Positions 45,393 through 53,032 of a stretch of 64,000 nucleotides of DNA are shown in pieces. The position numbers were made by a program, and so were the translations under genes. Source of the stretch: Chloroflexota bacterium (lineage in GTDB: Bacteria > Chloroflexota > Anaerolineae > Promineifilales > Promineifilaceae); the NCBI GenBank assembly GCA_014584575.1, contig JACTMP010000022.1:1-64000 (forward strand). The letters run 5' to 3'. The notes below the pieces were generated by a model that saw only the letters and a list, made by a program, of their open reading frames with translations, was not told the DNA's origin and did not search any database. Within the stretch, counting starts at the first letter, position 1. Each line of letters opens with the position of its first letter.

Positions 45393-47141
45393 CTATTCCT
45401 CAGCCTCGACGTTCATTAGCCCATCCCATAGATAGGAATAGTATTCAAAAGCGCCGGTGTTGCCCACATGGAAGGGGTTAGCCGCGTCAATGCCCGCAGC
45501 CCAAGAGGCCACCACATCGTTAGCGTCTAGCGAGGAACCATCGTGGAACAAGACACCCTGGCGCAAAGAACATGTCCAGACTGTGGAATCATCGTTAGCG
45601 GTACATTCTGTGGCCAGGCCAGGTACGGTGTCGCCGGAATCGGTGCGGTAGAAGAGCAGCGTTTCCACCACTTGCTGACACGGCCGTAACGATTCCCCGT
45701 CGGTCTCATCAGAGCAGTAGAGGCTGATTGGCTCGGCATTTTGCACAAAGACCAGCGTCCCTTTGCCGGTGGACAGCCGGGCAAACTCGGTGGCCCCAAA
45801 TGGCGGCACATATGCGCCCTGCGTGGAGGCCAGCGCCGCATGGGCGGAAGCGCCGTGCGCAATCGGCACCATGGGTACCAGTTCACGAATGGCATTGTTT
45901 GCCTGTTCATACAACGGGGCGGCGGTAGCTACATCGCCAATAGACGAGGCTTCTTGCAACAGCTCATAGATTTCTGGATGCGGATCGCCAAACTGAATGT
46001 TGCCAGCGCCAAAGTGGAAATCCAGGAAGTTGGTGACGTGTGGATAATCTGCCCCCCAACCTAAGAGGTAAAAACCATTTAGATTGCCGGCGCTAGATTC
46101 GGCGATAAACGTGCCGGATTCCATTTCTTCTACACTGGCGGTAATGCCCAGATTATCCCGCAATTGGGCCTGGAGTTCTACAGCCACCAATGCCGGTTCC
46201 GGCAAGTAACCACGGAAAACGTTGCGATAATAAATGGTGGTTTCAAATCCATCCGGGTAACCAGCTTCAGCCAACATAGCGCGGGCGGCTTCGGCGTCAA
46301 ACTCGTACCACGCTTCACCGGCGCAGCCATTGGGAATGGAGCAAGGGGTAAAGTGGGAAGCAACCTCGGAACCTTCGGGGTAGAAGTTGTCCACGATGCG
46401 TTGGCGGTCAATACCCATGGCCACTGCCTGGCGCACTTGCAGGTTGTTAAATGGCTCAAAGGTATTGGTCATGCCCAGGTAGAAGATGTTGGGGTTGGCT
46501 ACTTGCAGCAGTTGTAAATTGGAATCTGCTTCGACGGAAGGATAATCACTGGGGCTGATGTTGGTGATCATATCGGCGGTGCCGGCCTGCAATTCCAATA
46601 AACGAGCTGCACCCTCGGCGGCCCAACGGAGCACGGCCGTTTCTTCATTGGCCGGTGTGCCCCAATAATCATCAAATCGTTTGAAGACAATGGAGTCGCC
46701 GCGTGTCCAGGATTCCAGCATGTACGGCCCGGTGCCAATCGGTTTTTCCAGAAGTTCACCGGTGCCACCGGTCTCGGCAATCCATTCCGCCGGTTGAATG
46801 CCAAACGGCGTGAAGGCGACTTTGGCCGTGAAAGCCGGGTCCGGTTTGCACAGATTGAAGACGACAGTGAATTCATCTGCGGCTTCAATGGAGCTGATCT
46901 TGCCGCCATAGTCACAGTTTTCAGCAGCGACAGACATTGGCTCGAATGCCATGGCCTCTTCGGCGGGGGCTTCTTCCTCCATTGGTTCTTCTTCCACAGC
47001 TTCTTCTGCCGGGGCAGCAGTAGCCGGGACTGCCGTGGCGGGCGCCGCGGTTGGCTCTGTTGTGCCGGAGCCGGTACAAGCGGCTAACGCCAGAACAAAG
47101 ACCACAAATAAACTAAATAGTAACAGCTTGCGATTTTTCAT
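45393..47141 (-). CDS. Peptide ABC transporter substrate-binding lipoprotein, apparently circularly permuted
   Basis: The ATG at 47141 follows GGAGGAGAGA. The 582-residue product has a lipoprotein signal (LALAAC), a Thr/Pro/Glu-rich linker (to about 75) and then a SBP_bac_5 body in unusual order. It begins in the middle of the domain (SIEAADEFTVVFNL, GTGPYMLESW), runs to the normal C-terminal end (PIAHGASAHAAL), and then continues with what is normally the N-terminal lobe (LVFVQNAEPISL..., GVLFHDGSSLDANDVV, GAFEYYSYLWDG). The pieces are complete and not duplicated. It is cotranscribed with oppB and oppC. Confidence 0.85.
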   Translation of the reverse strand: MKNRKLLLFSLFVVFVLALAACTGSGTTEPTAAPATAVPATAAPAEEAVEEEPMEEEAPAEEAMAFEPMSVAAENCDYGGKISSIEAADEFTVVFNLCKPDPAFTAKVAFTPFGIQPAEWIAETGGTGELLEKPIGTGPYMLESWTRGDSIVFKRFDDYWGTPANEETAVLRWAAEGAARLLELQAGTADMITNISPSDYPSVEADSNLQLLQVANPNIFYLGMTNTFEPFNNLQVRQAVAMGIDRQRIVDNFYPEGSEVASHFTPCSIPNGCAGEAWYEFDAEAARAMLAEAGYPDGFETTIYYRNVFRGYLPEPALVAVELQAQLRDNLGITASVEEMESGTFIAESSAGNLNGFYLLGWGADYPHVTNFLDFHFGAGNIQFGDPHPEIYELLQEASSIGDVATAAPLYEQANNAIRELVPMVPIAHGASAHAALASTQGAYVPPFGATEFARLSTGKGTLVFVQNAEPISLYCSDETDGESLRPCQQVVETLLFYRTDSGDTVPGLATECTANDDSTVWTCSLRQGVLFHDGSSLDANDVVASWAAGIDAANPFHVGNTGAFEYYSYLWDGLMNVEAEE

Positions 47142-47315
47142 TCTCTCCTCCATTTTTGAAAGAACATGAATTGGTAAACTTGTGCTGCCGTGAGCGAGTC
47201 ATAACGCCATGTTTCGGGTATCAAATCGAATGGTAACATGGGTTGTATAGGTTGACAAACCACGTAAAACAGAAAAATAAAATGTGCGCATTTTATTATT
47301 CCGTTTTACGCGAGG

Positions 47316-47321
47316 TATAAT
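47316..47321 (+). promoter_or_regulatory. -10 box immediately upstream of polX
   Basis: An exact TATAAT ends 7 nt before the ATG at 47329. No Shine-Dalgarno is present, so a leaderless mRNA is likely. A good -35 box is not seen at the usual distance. Confidence 0.5.
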
Positions 47322-47328
47322 CGGTTTT

Positions 47329-49065
47329 ATGAATAACCGTGAAGTAGCCCAACTCTTTTCTGATGTGGCCGATATGCTTTCCATCCGGGGTGACAACATC
47401 CACCGGGTGCTGGCTTACCGCCGGGCGGCGGAAGCGGTGGAAACGCTAGGGCGTGATATTAACCTGGTGTATGCGGAAGGAACGTTGACCGATATTCCCG
47501 GTATCGGCGAGACGCTGGCGGAGAAAATTGAGGAAATGTTGACCACCGGCAAGTTGGAATTTTATGAGCGGTTAGCAAAGGAGATCCCGCCGTCGCTGGT
47601 GACGTTGTTAAAGGTAGAGGGGTTGGGGCCAAAGCGGGTGAAGCAGGTATATGAGGTGCTGGGGGTGACCACGTTGGATGAGCTTACGGCCGTTGCCCGC
47701 GAAGGCAAATTGCGTGACCTGCCGGGCATGGGGGCCAAATCCGAAGAAAAACTGCTCAAAGCCATTGAGGCGCTGGCGCGACATGGCGATGACCGGGCCA
47801 TGTTAGGTACCGCCTGGCCCATTGCCCAGGAAATTTTGGCCGAACTGGCCAAGCTGCCGGGTGTGAGCCAAACGGCCGTCGCCGGTTCCCTGCGCCGCAT
47901 GAAAGAAACCATTGGCGATATTGATTTGCTGGTAGCGGCGGATGAAGAGGCAGCAACGGCCGTAATGGACACCTTCGTTCACCTGTCGCAAGTCGAATCC
48001 ATCTCCGGGCATGGCCCCACGAAATCCAGCGTGACCCTGGTCAACGGCTTGCAGGTAGACCTGCGTGTGCTGCCCGCCGCCCGTTGGGGCACCCTGCTTT
48101 CTTACTTCACCGGCAGCAAAGACCACAACGTGCGCCTGCGGGAACTGGCCCTGAAACAGGGCCTCAGCCTGAACGAACACGCTTTTACGCCTGCCGACGG
48201 CCGTGCCGAAATCCTCTGCGTCACCGAAGAAGAAGTGTACCAGACCCTCGGCCTGCCCTACATCCTGCCCACCCTGCGTGAAGACCGGGGGGAGATTGAA
48301 ACGGCGCGCGACGGCCGTTTGCCCGATGTCATTCGCGCCGATCAGATCGTTTGTGATCTGCACATGCACTCCACCTGGTCGGATGGCAAATTCACCATTT
48401 TGGAGATGGCGCGGGCGGCGCAGGCGCGCGGTTTCACTCATATCGCCATCACCGACCATTCCGCCAGCCTGGGCATTGCCAATGGGCTTTCCATTGAACG
48501 GCTGTGGCAGCAGGCCGAGGAAATCCGCCAGGCCAACGACGTGATGGGGCCGGCGTTTCGCATTTTGCATGGCACGGAGATGGAAATCCGCGCCGACGGC
48601 TCGCTGGATTACCCGGACGAGGTGCTGGCGCAGTTGGATTTTGTCATTGCCAGCCTGCACGTCAGCCTGAGCCAGCCGCGCGTGCAGGTGATGACCCGCA
48701 TCCGCAACGCGCTGCATAACCCACACGTGGATATGATCGGCCACCCCTCCGGGCGGCTGCTGCCAGACCGGGCCGGGGCGGATTTGGATTGGGAGGAGGT
48801 GTTGGCGACGGCCGTTGCCACCCGCACCATCCTGGAGATCAACGCCAACCCCCACCGGCTGGATTTACGCGACAATCTGGTGCGCCGCGCCGTGGAACTG
48901 GGCGCAACCCTGGCTATCAACTGTGACGCCCACCACACCGACCATTTCAACTTCTTGCACTACGGCGTCGCCACTGCCCAACGCGGCTGGGCGACGGCCG
49001 TCAATGTCGTGAATACCTGGCCCTTACCCAAACTGCTCGCCTTTCTTGAGGGACGTAATCCGTGA
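47329..49065 (+). CDS. polX: DNA polymerase X family protein with PHP domain
   Basis: A 578-residue repair polymerase. It has N-terminal HhH repeats (DIPGIGETLAEKI, GLGPKRV, DLPGMGAKSEEKL), the PolX palm with the GDIDLLV and VDLRV acid residues, and a C-terminal PHP 3'-5' exonuclease domain (about 340-575, DLHMHSTWSDG, ITDHSASLGI). Bacterial PolX acts in base-excision repair. The ATG at 47329 is preferred; the longer frame is promoter sequence. It is followed by a CGATTAC repeat. Confidence 0.94.
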   Translation: MNNREVAQLFSDVADMLSIRGDNIHRVLAYRRAAEAVETLGRDINLVYAEGTLTDIPGIGETLAEKIEEMLTTGKLEFYERLAKEIPPSLVTLLKVEGLGPKRVKQVYEVLGVTTLDELTAVAREGKLRDLPGMGAKSEEKLLKAIEALARHGDDRAMLGTAWPIAQEILAELAKLPGVSQTAVAGSLRRMKETIGDIDLLVAADEEAATAVMDTFVHLSQVESISGHGPTKSSVTLVNGLQVDLRVLPAARWGTLLSYFTGSKDHNVRLRELALKQGLSLNEHAFTPADGRAEILCVTEEEVYQTLGLPYILPTLREDRGEIETARDGRLPDVIRADQIVCDLHMHSTWSDGKFTILEMARAAQARGFTHIAITDHSASLGIANGLSIERLWQQAEEIRQANDVMGPAFRILHGTEMEIRADGSLDYPDEVLAQLDFVIASLHVSLSQPRVQVMTRIRNALHNPHVDMIGHPSGRLLPDRAGADLDWEEVLATAVATRTILEINANPHRLDLRDNLVRRAVELGATLAINCDAHHTDHFNFLHYGVATAQRGWATAVNVVNTWPLPKLLAFLEGRNP

Positions 49066-49121
49066 ACCGTGACCCGTCATCCGAAGCCCAATCCCGGATG
49101 ACGGATTACCGATTACCGAAC
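49063..49121. repeat. CGATTAC-family repeat
   Basis: GTGAACCGTGACCCGTCATCCG pairs with CGGATGACGGATTACCGATTACCG. It occupies the whole gap between the polX stop and the next ATG. Confidence 0.8.
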
Positions 49122-50372
49122 ATGAGTACCGTCACCACTTCCTTCATCAGCCATGCTTTTGGCGCCCTGGAACCCCACACGCTGGAAGCGCTGCGGGCGG
49201 TGGCTGTGCCGCGCACCTATCCACCACAAACCACCTTGTGCCACCAGGGTGAAATTGAGCATACCTTTTATGTGGTGGTCAGCGGCAATGTGGTTGTCTC
49301 GCAAACGTTGGAAGACGGGCAGGAACGTATCCTCAACGTCATTGGTGCGCGGGGCTATTTTGGCGAGATGGGCCTTATTGACGATTCGCCGCGTATGGCT
49401 AACTGTATTACGCTCACGGACACGGCCGTGCTGGAGGTGACTGAAGAGAACTTTGACAGGTTCATGTTGGAAAGCCCGGCGTTGGCCTATGCTGTGTTGC
49501 GTAATGTGTTGGCGACCACGCGCAACATTGATCAGCAGGCGATTACCGAACTACAGGTGAAAAACGAGGCACTGCAAACGGCCTATGCCGATTTGCAGCG
49601 GGCGCAGGCGCGGCTGGTAGAAAAAGAGCGACTGGTGCGCGAACTGGAACTGGCGGCCGATGTGCAGCGCAGTCTGCTGCCCGATGAACTGCCGCGATTT
49701 CCCGATTATGCCTTTGCTGCCTATTTGCAGCCGGCGCGGCAGGTGGGCGGCGATTTTTATGATGTGGTCGTCTTGGATGATGACCACGTGGGCATCCTCA
49801 TTGCTGATGTGGCCGATAAGGGATTTCACGCGGCGCTGTTTATGGCGGTGACGCGCACGCTCTTTTTACAAGAAGGCAAACATTCCTTGTCGCCGGCAGC
49901 GGTAGCTGCGGCCGTCCACGATGGAATGTTAGCCGTCTCTTCGCACGATACCTTTTTGACGGCGTTTTATGGGGTGCTGCACCGCCCCAGCGGTCGGTTC
50001 ACCTATGTGCGGGCGGCGCAGGAACGGCCGTTATGGGTACGCGCCGGACAGGATATTATGGAATTGCCGGGCAACGGCCGTTTCCTGGGTATGATTGGTG
50101 GCCTGCAACTGGCCGAGTACGAGATGGTGTTACAACCCGGCGAGCGGCTGGTGCTGTTTAGCGATGGCGTCCCCGATGCCATCAATCTGGCGGAAGAGCA
50201 GTTTGGAGCGGAACGGCTGACGGCCGTTGTCGCCGCCGCCGCCCATCTAACTGCCCCTGAGATAGCCGCCCACATTGCCCAAGAATTAACCGCCTGGATG
50301 CAAGACGCCGCTCCATTTGATGACCTGACCTTGTTGGTAGTGGAGAGAAGTTCAACTTCTATCAGAAGTTGA
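49122..50372 (+). CDS. Cyclic-nucleotide-binding and PP2C (SpoIIE/RsbU) phosphatase
   Basis: A 416-residue regulator. Residues about 15-130 are a cNMP-binding beta-roll with the GYFGEMGLIDDSPRMA phosphate-binding cassette. A coiled coil (about 140-185) follows, then an RsbU-type PP2C domain (about 190-410) with QPARQVGGDFYD, IADVADKG and DGVPDA. Such proteins dephosphorylate anti-anti-sigma factors in partner-switching. The ATG at 49122 is used because the frame upstream only translates the repeat. The C-terminal STSIRS is encoded by a palindrome (50346-50378). Confidence 0.88.
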   Translation: MSTVTTSFISHAFGALEPHTLEALRAVAVPRTYPPQTTLCHQGEIEHTFYVVVSGNVVVSQTLEDGQERILNVIGARGYFGEMGLIDDSPRMANCITLTDTAVLEVTEENFDRFMLESPALAYAVLRNVLATTRNIDQQAITELQVKNEALQTAYADLQRAQARLVEKERLVRELELAADVQRSLLPDELPRFPDYAFAAYLQPARQVGGDFYDVVVLDDDHVGILIADVADKGFHAALFMAVTRTLFLQEGKHSLSPAAVAAAVHDGMLAVSSHDTFLTAFYGVLHRPSGRFTYVRAAQERPLWVRAGQDIMELPGNGRFLGMIGGLQLAEYEMVLQPGERLVLFSDGVPDAINLAEEQFGAERLTAVVAAAAHLTAPEIAAHIAQELTAWMQDAAPFDDLTLLVVERSSTSIRS

Positions 50373-50378
50373 ACTTCT
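50346..50378. repeat. GAAGTTCAACTTCT palindrome at the gene end
   Basis: GAAGTTCAACTTCT-ATC-AGAAGTTGAACTTC, 14 bp, overlapping the last six codons and the stop of the phosphatase gene. Confidence 0.8.
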
Positions 50379-50391
50379 CATTTCATTTTCT

Positions 50392-50967
50392 ATGGCTCGA
50401 TACGAAATCCCCCCCGATCCCCGTCAATCTGATGACAAACGGCCGCGCCGGATGCGCCGCGATTACCAGGAACCCACCCCCTGGCGTTACCTGGGCCTGG
50501 GTGTGGTTGTCACCCTTGTCAGTCTGGTAATTGCTCTGGCGCTGGCCAACGCCCTGCTGCGTCGTCCGCCGCTGGAAGTAGCGCCGGACGCGCCCACGCT
50601 CATCATCCTCACCGCGCCGCCCAGCCCCATCCCCTCACCCACATCGGTGCTGCCGACGCCTTCGCCCATTCCCACCTTTACGCCTATCCCCACCCCTGAC
50701 CAGGCCGTCGCTCCACCGGAAATTACAGTTGACTATTATGCGACAGTGGTCGGCACCGGCGGCGCTGGCGCTAACTTGCGCGGCGGCCCCAGCACCAGCA
50801 ATGCCCTGATTGTGGTAGCGAATGAAGGAGAACTGCTCCTGGTAATTGGCGGCCCAGTGCCCGATGAGCCAAATAACCGCGTCTGGTGGCAGGTGGAACG
50901 GGCGGATGGTACACAGGGGTGGGTAGCTGGTGAATTTTTGCAGCCGGCGGCCGCGCCGGGGCCGTGA
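50392..50967 (+). CDS. Membrane-anchored SH3b-domain protein
   Basis: A 191-residue protein with a basic cytosolic start, one membrane helix (about 33-53), a Pro/Thr/Ser-rich linker and an extracellular SH3-like domain (about 110-185, NLRGGPSTSNALI). It has the same layout as the lipoprotein at 13091 but with a membrane helix instead of a lipid anchor. The exact role is unknown; a wall or peptide-binding function is likely. Confidence 0.82.
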   Translation: MARYEIPPDPRQSDDKRPRRMRRDYQEPTPWRYLGLGVVVTLVSLVIALALANALLRRPPLEVAPDAPTLIILTAPPSPIPSPTSVLPTPSPIPTFTPIPTPDQAVAPPEITVDYYATVVGTGGAGANLRGGPSTSNALIVVANEGELLLVIGGPVPDEPNNRVWWQVERADGTQGWVAGEFLQPAAAPGP

Positions 50968-51006
50968 CCGGTAATCGGTAAACGGATGACGGATTACCGT
51001 TTACGG
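50966..51006. repeat. CGGATTACCG repeat between convergent genes
   Basis: ACCGGTAATCGGTAAACGG pairs with CGGATTACCGTTTACGG. It is the fourth CGATTAC-family copy. It overlaps the stop region of the glycosyltransferase-like gene. Confidence 0.75.
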
Positions 51007-52953
51007 AATACGGATGACGCCTAAATTTGCCATATCACCGACGGCGTCTGCACCAACGGCCGTGAGCCGTTCCCCCGTTTCACGTAAATACAGACCGGCG
51101 CGTAAGCTGTATTCGCCCGGCGGTAAGTCTGGCGGCAAGGGGATGGTGTACACGTCCTGAACAATGTCGCGGGGCTGCCAGCGGTTGGTGGGGGCCAATC
51201 CGGCGACCGGGGTGCTATCTGCCTGAGCCACAATCTCTCCCGTCTCATTCAGGAGATGGACAAATACGTCATAACTCTCAGCGACGGCCTGTTCGCTTTG
51301 CCAGTACAAAACGAGATCGAGCCGGTCGGAGAGGTTCAGGTCATACCCCAACAGGCGAATTTTGCCGCCAAATAAGGCAGAAAGCGGGTGGGTGGGCACG
51401 GCCGTGTCCCGATAAGGCCAGTACACCGCTTCATAAATAAAAGCCCGCTGCTCGCCGATGACCGTTTTGGTTTCGGCCACAAATTGGGCGCGTTCCCGCA
51501 TGATCAGCGGATTGGTGGCCACTTCCCAATGCCATTCCGGGAAGACGGCCAGATAATTGGGCTGCAATTCTGACAGAAGACGGGCGGTGGCTTCATTGCG
51601 CGGCCGTCCGGCCACTTCGCCCTTGATCACCGGCCACATTTCCGGCGAAATGAGGCCGTTCAGGTCCAGCAGCCGCCGCCCGGAGAGGAAACCAATCGCG
51701 CCAATATCATCAACGGCAATCAGGGCATCCGGGGGCGTGTTGCCGGCCAACCAATGGCCGATGGCGACATCAACGATGAGGATTTCCTGGCTGTTTTGGC
51801 CCAGGGTGGTCGCCCACTGCGGCAAGGTGCGCCCCCCGGCCCAGAGAAAGAGAATGATAAACAGGGCCAGAATGACGGCCGTCGCCCATCTGGTTTGCGG
51901 CAACCGTCGTTTGCTTTGTGCCCACAACCATTGCAGCCCCAACGCCGCCGCCACCATTTGCAGGGGGATGAGGGGCAGCGTGTAACGGCCGTAATGCCAC
52001 ACCTGGTCAATGATCAACCCCACAAACAGGGGCAAAAGCAGCAGCCAGGCCACCGCCAACCGGCTGCGCCGCCACAACGGCCATAACCCGGCCAATAATA
52101 ATAGGAAAGCGGCGGGATTATCTTGCCAGTGAAAGCCGACCGTTTCCCTAACGGTACGCCAGCTAAACAGATGTTGCGAACCCGCTTTGGCGTAAAACGT
52201 ATTGGGCAACGGATGGCCGGTCACGCTCAGACTAAACAGCGTATAAGGCAGCGCCACCAGCAGATAAATCCCCAGCGCCACCCCCATCTGCCGCCCCAGC
52301 CCCTTTACATTGACCATTGACCATTGACCATTGACCCGCACCCAATGATAGGCGGTATCGGCCAGCGCCAGGGCAAACAACAAATGCCCTTCCGGACGAA
52401 TCTGGCTGGCGAGGGCAAAGAGGAGGGCGGGCCACGGCCGTAGCCCATCCCGACTATACAGCCAGATGGCCGCCAGACTGAGCGCGGCAAAAGCGGTTGT
52501 CTCCATGCCTGCCAGCCCGGCCCACACAAAGCGCCCGGCCAACAGCGTGCCCAGCGCTGCCAGCAACGCAAACCCCTGATGCTGCCCCACCCACCAGGTA
52601 AAACCATAGGTCAACCAGGCAGCAGCCAGCATGAAACCGGCGCTCAAAATGAGCGAGGCCACCAAAAAGTGGTGCGCCTCAACCGTAAACAAGCCAACAC
52701 CTGCCAGCAGCAGCGTCCACAGCGGGGCGGTGGAACCGGGTTGTGGTTCGCCGGGGTTATAGCTGAAGCCATGCCCCTGGCTGAGGTTTCGCGCAAATTG
52801 GAAATGTATCCAGGCGTCATCCAGCGGCGCGCCCAATTCCCCGCCGGTGATGGCGAGCGAGGTACGGAGAAAATAAATCAGGCAGAGGAGGGATACGGCC
52901 GTGACGCCCCCCAACACGACCCAATGGGAAAATCGTCTGGTTGTTTGCTGCAT
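51001..52953 (-). CDS. Multi-pass glycosyltransferase-like membrane protein
   Basis: A 650-residue protein with about eleven membrane helices, an N-terminal first loop with Asp-Asp (LDDAWIHFQFARN) as in C-type lipid-linked sugar transferases, and an extracellular C-terminal beta domain of about 110 residues. The N-terminus matches the PMT/GT-C group in the acidic pair only. The helical region contains four heptamers of CCATTGA (52312-52338), translated as GQWSMVN. The C-terminal domain resembles that of the divergent neighbour. Start choice (52953) is tentative; a TAGAAT ends 8 nt before it. Confidence 0.75.
   Translation of the reverse strand: MQQTTRRFSHWVVLGGVTAVSLLCLIYFLRTSLAITGGELGAPLDDAWIHFQFARNLSQGHGFSYNPGEPQPGSTAPLWTLLLAGVGLFTVEAHHFLVASLILSAGFMLAAAWLTYGFTWWVGQHQGFALLAALGTLLAGRFVWAGLAGMETTAFAALSLAAIWLYSRDGLRPWPALLFALASQIRPEGHLLFALALADTAYHWVRVNGQWSMVNVKGLGRQMGVALGIYLLVALPYTLFSLSVTGHPLPNTFYAKAGSQHLFSWRTVRETVGFHWQDNPAAFLLLLAGLWPLWRRSRLAVAWLLLLPLFVGLIIDQVWHYGRYTLPLIPLQMVAAALGLQWLWAQSKRRLPQTRWATAVILALFIILFLWAGGRTLPQWATTLGQNSQEILIVDVAIGHWLAGNTPPDALIAVDDIGAIGFLSGRRLLDLNGLISPEMWPVIKGEVAGRPRNEATARLLSELQPNYLAVFPEWHWEVATNPLIMRERAQFVAETKTVIGEQRAFIYEAVYWPYRDTAVPTHPLSALFGGKIRLLGYDLNLSDRLDLVLYWQSEQAVAESYDVFVHLLNETGEIVAQADSTPVAGLAPTNRWQPRDIVQDVYTIPLPPDLPPGEYSLRAGLYLRETGERLTAVGADAVGDMANLGVIRIP
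52312..52338. repeat. CCATTGA heptamer run inside a gene
   Basis: Four consecutive ATTGACC units, encoded in frame within the glycosyltransferase-like gene. Confidence 0.85.
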
Positions 52954-53032
52954 ATGGCAAAATTCTATCATTGACGGAATAGCTACACCAGAGATTGTTG
53001 TCTGATGCCGCCCTTTGTGGCAAATTAAGCCT

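Noticed and set aside
45393-47141. Frameshift or fusion of two substrate-binding proteins
   Set aside because: Each conserved block occurs once and the frame is continuous, so permutation fits better than a fusion of two full copies.
40420-51006. CGATTAC repeats as transcription terminators
   Set aside because: They can form hairpins but are not followed by T runs, and two of them lie between genes on the same strand that seem to be co-transcribed.
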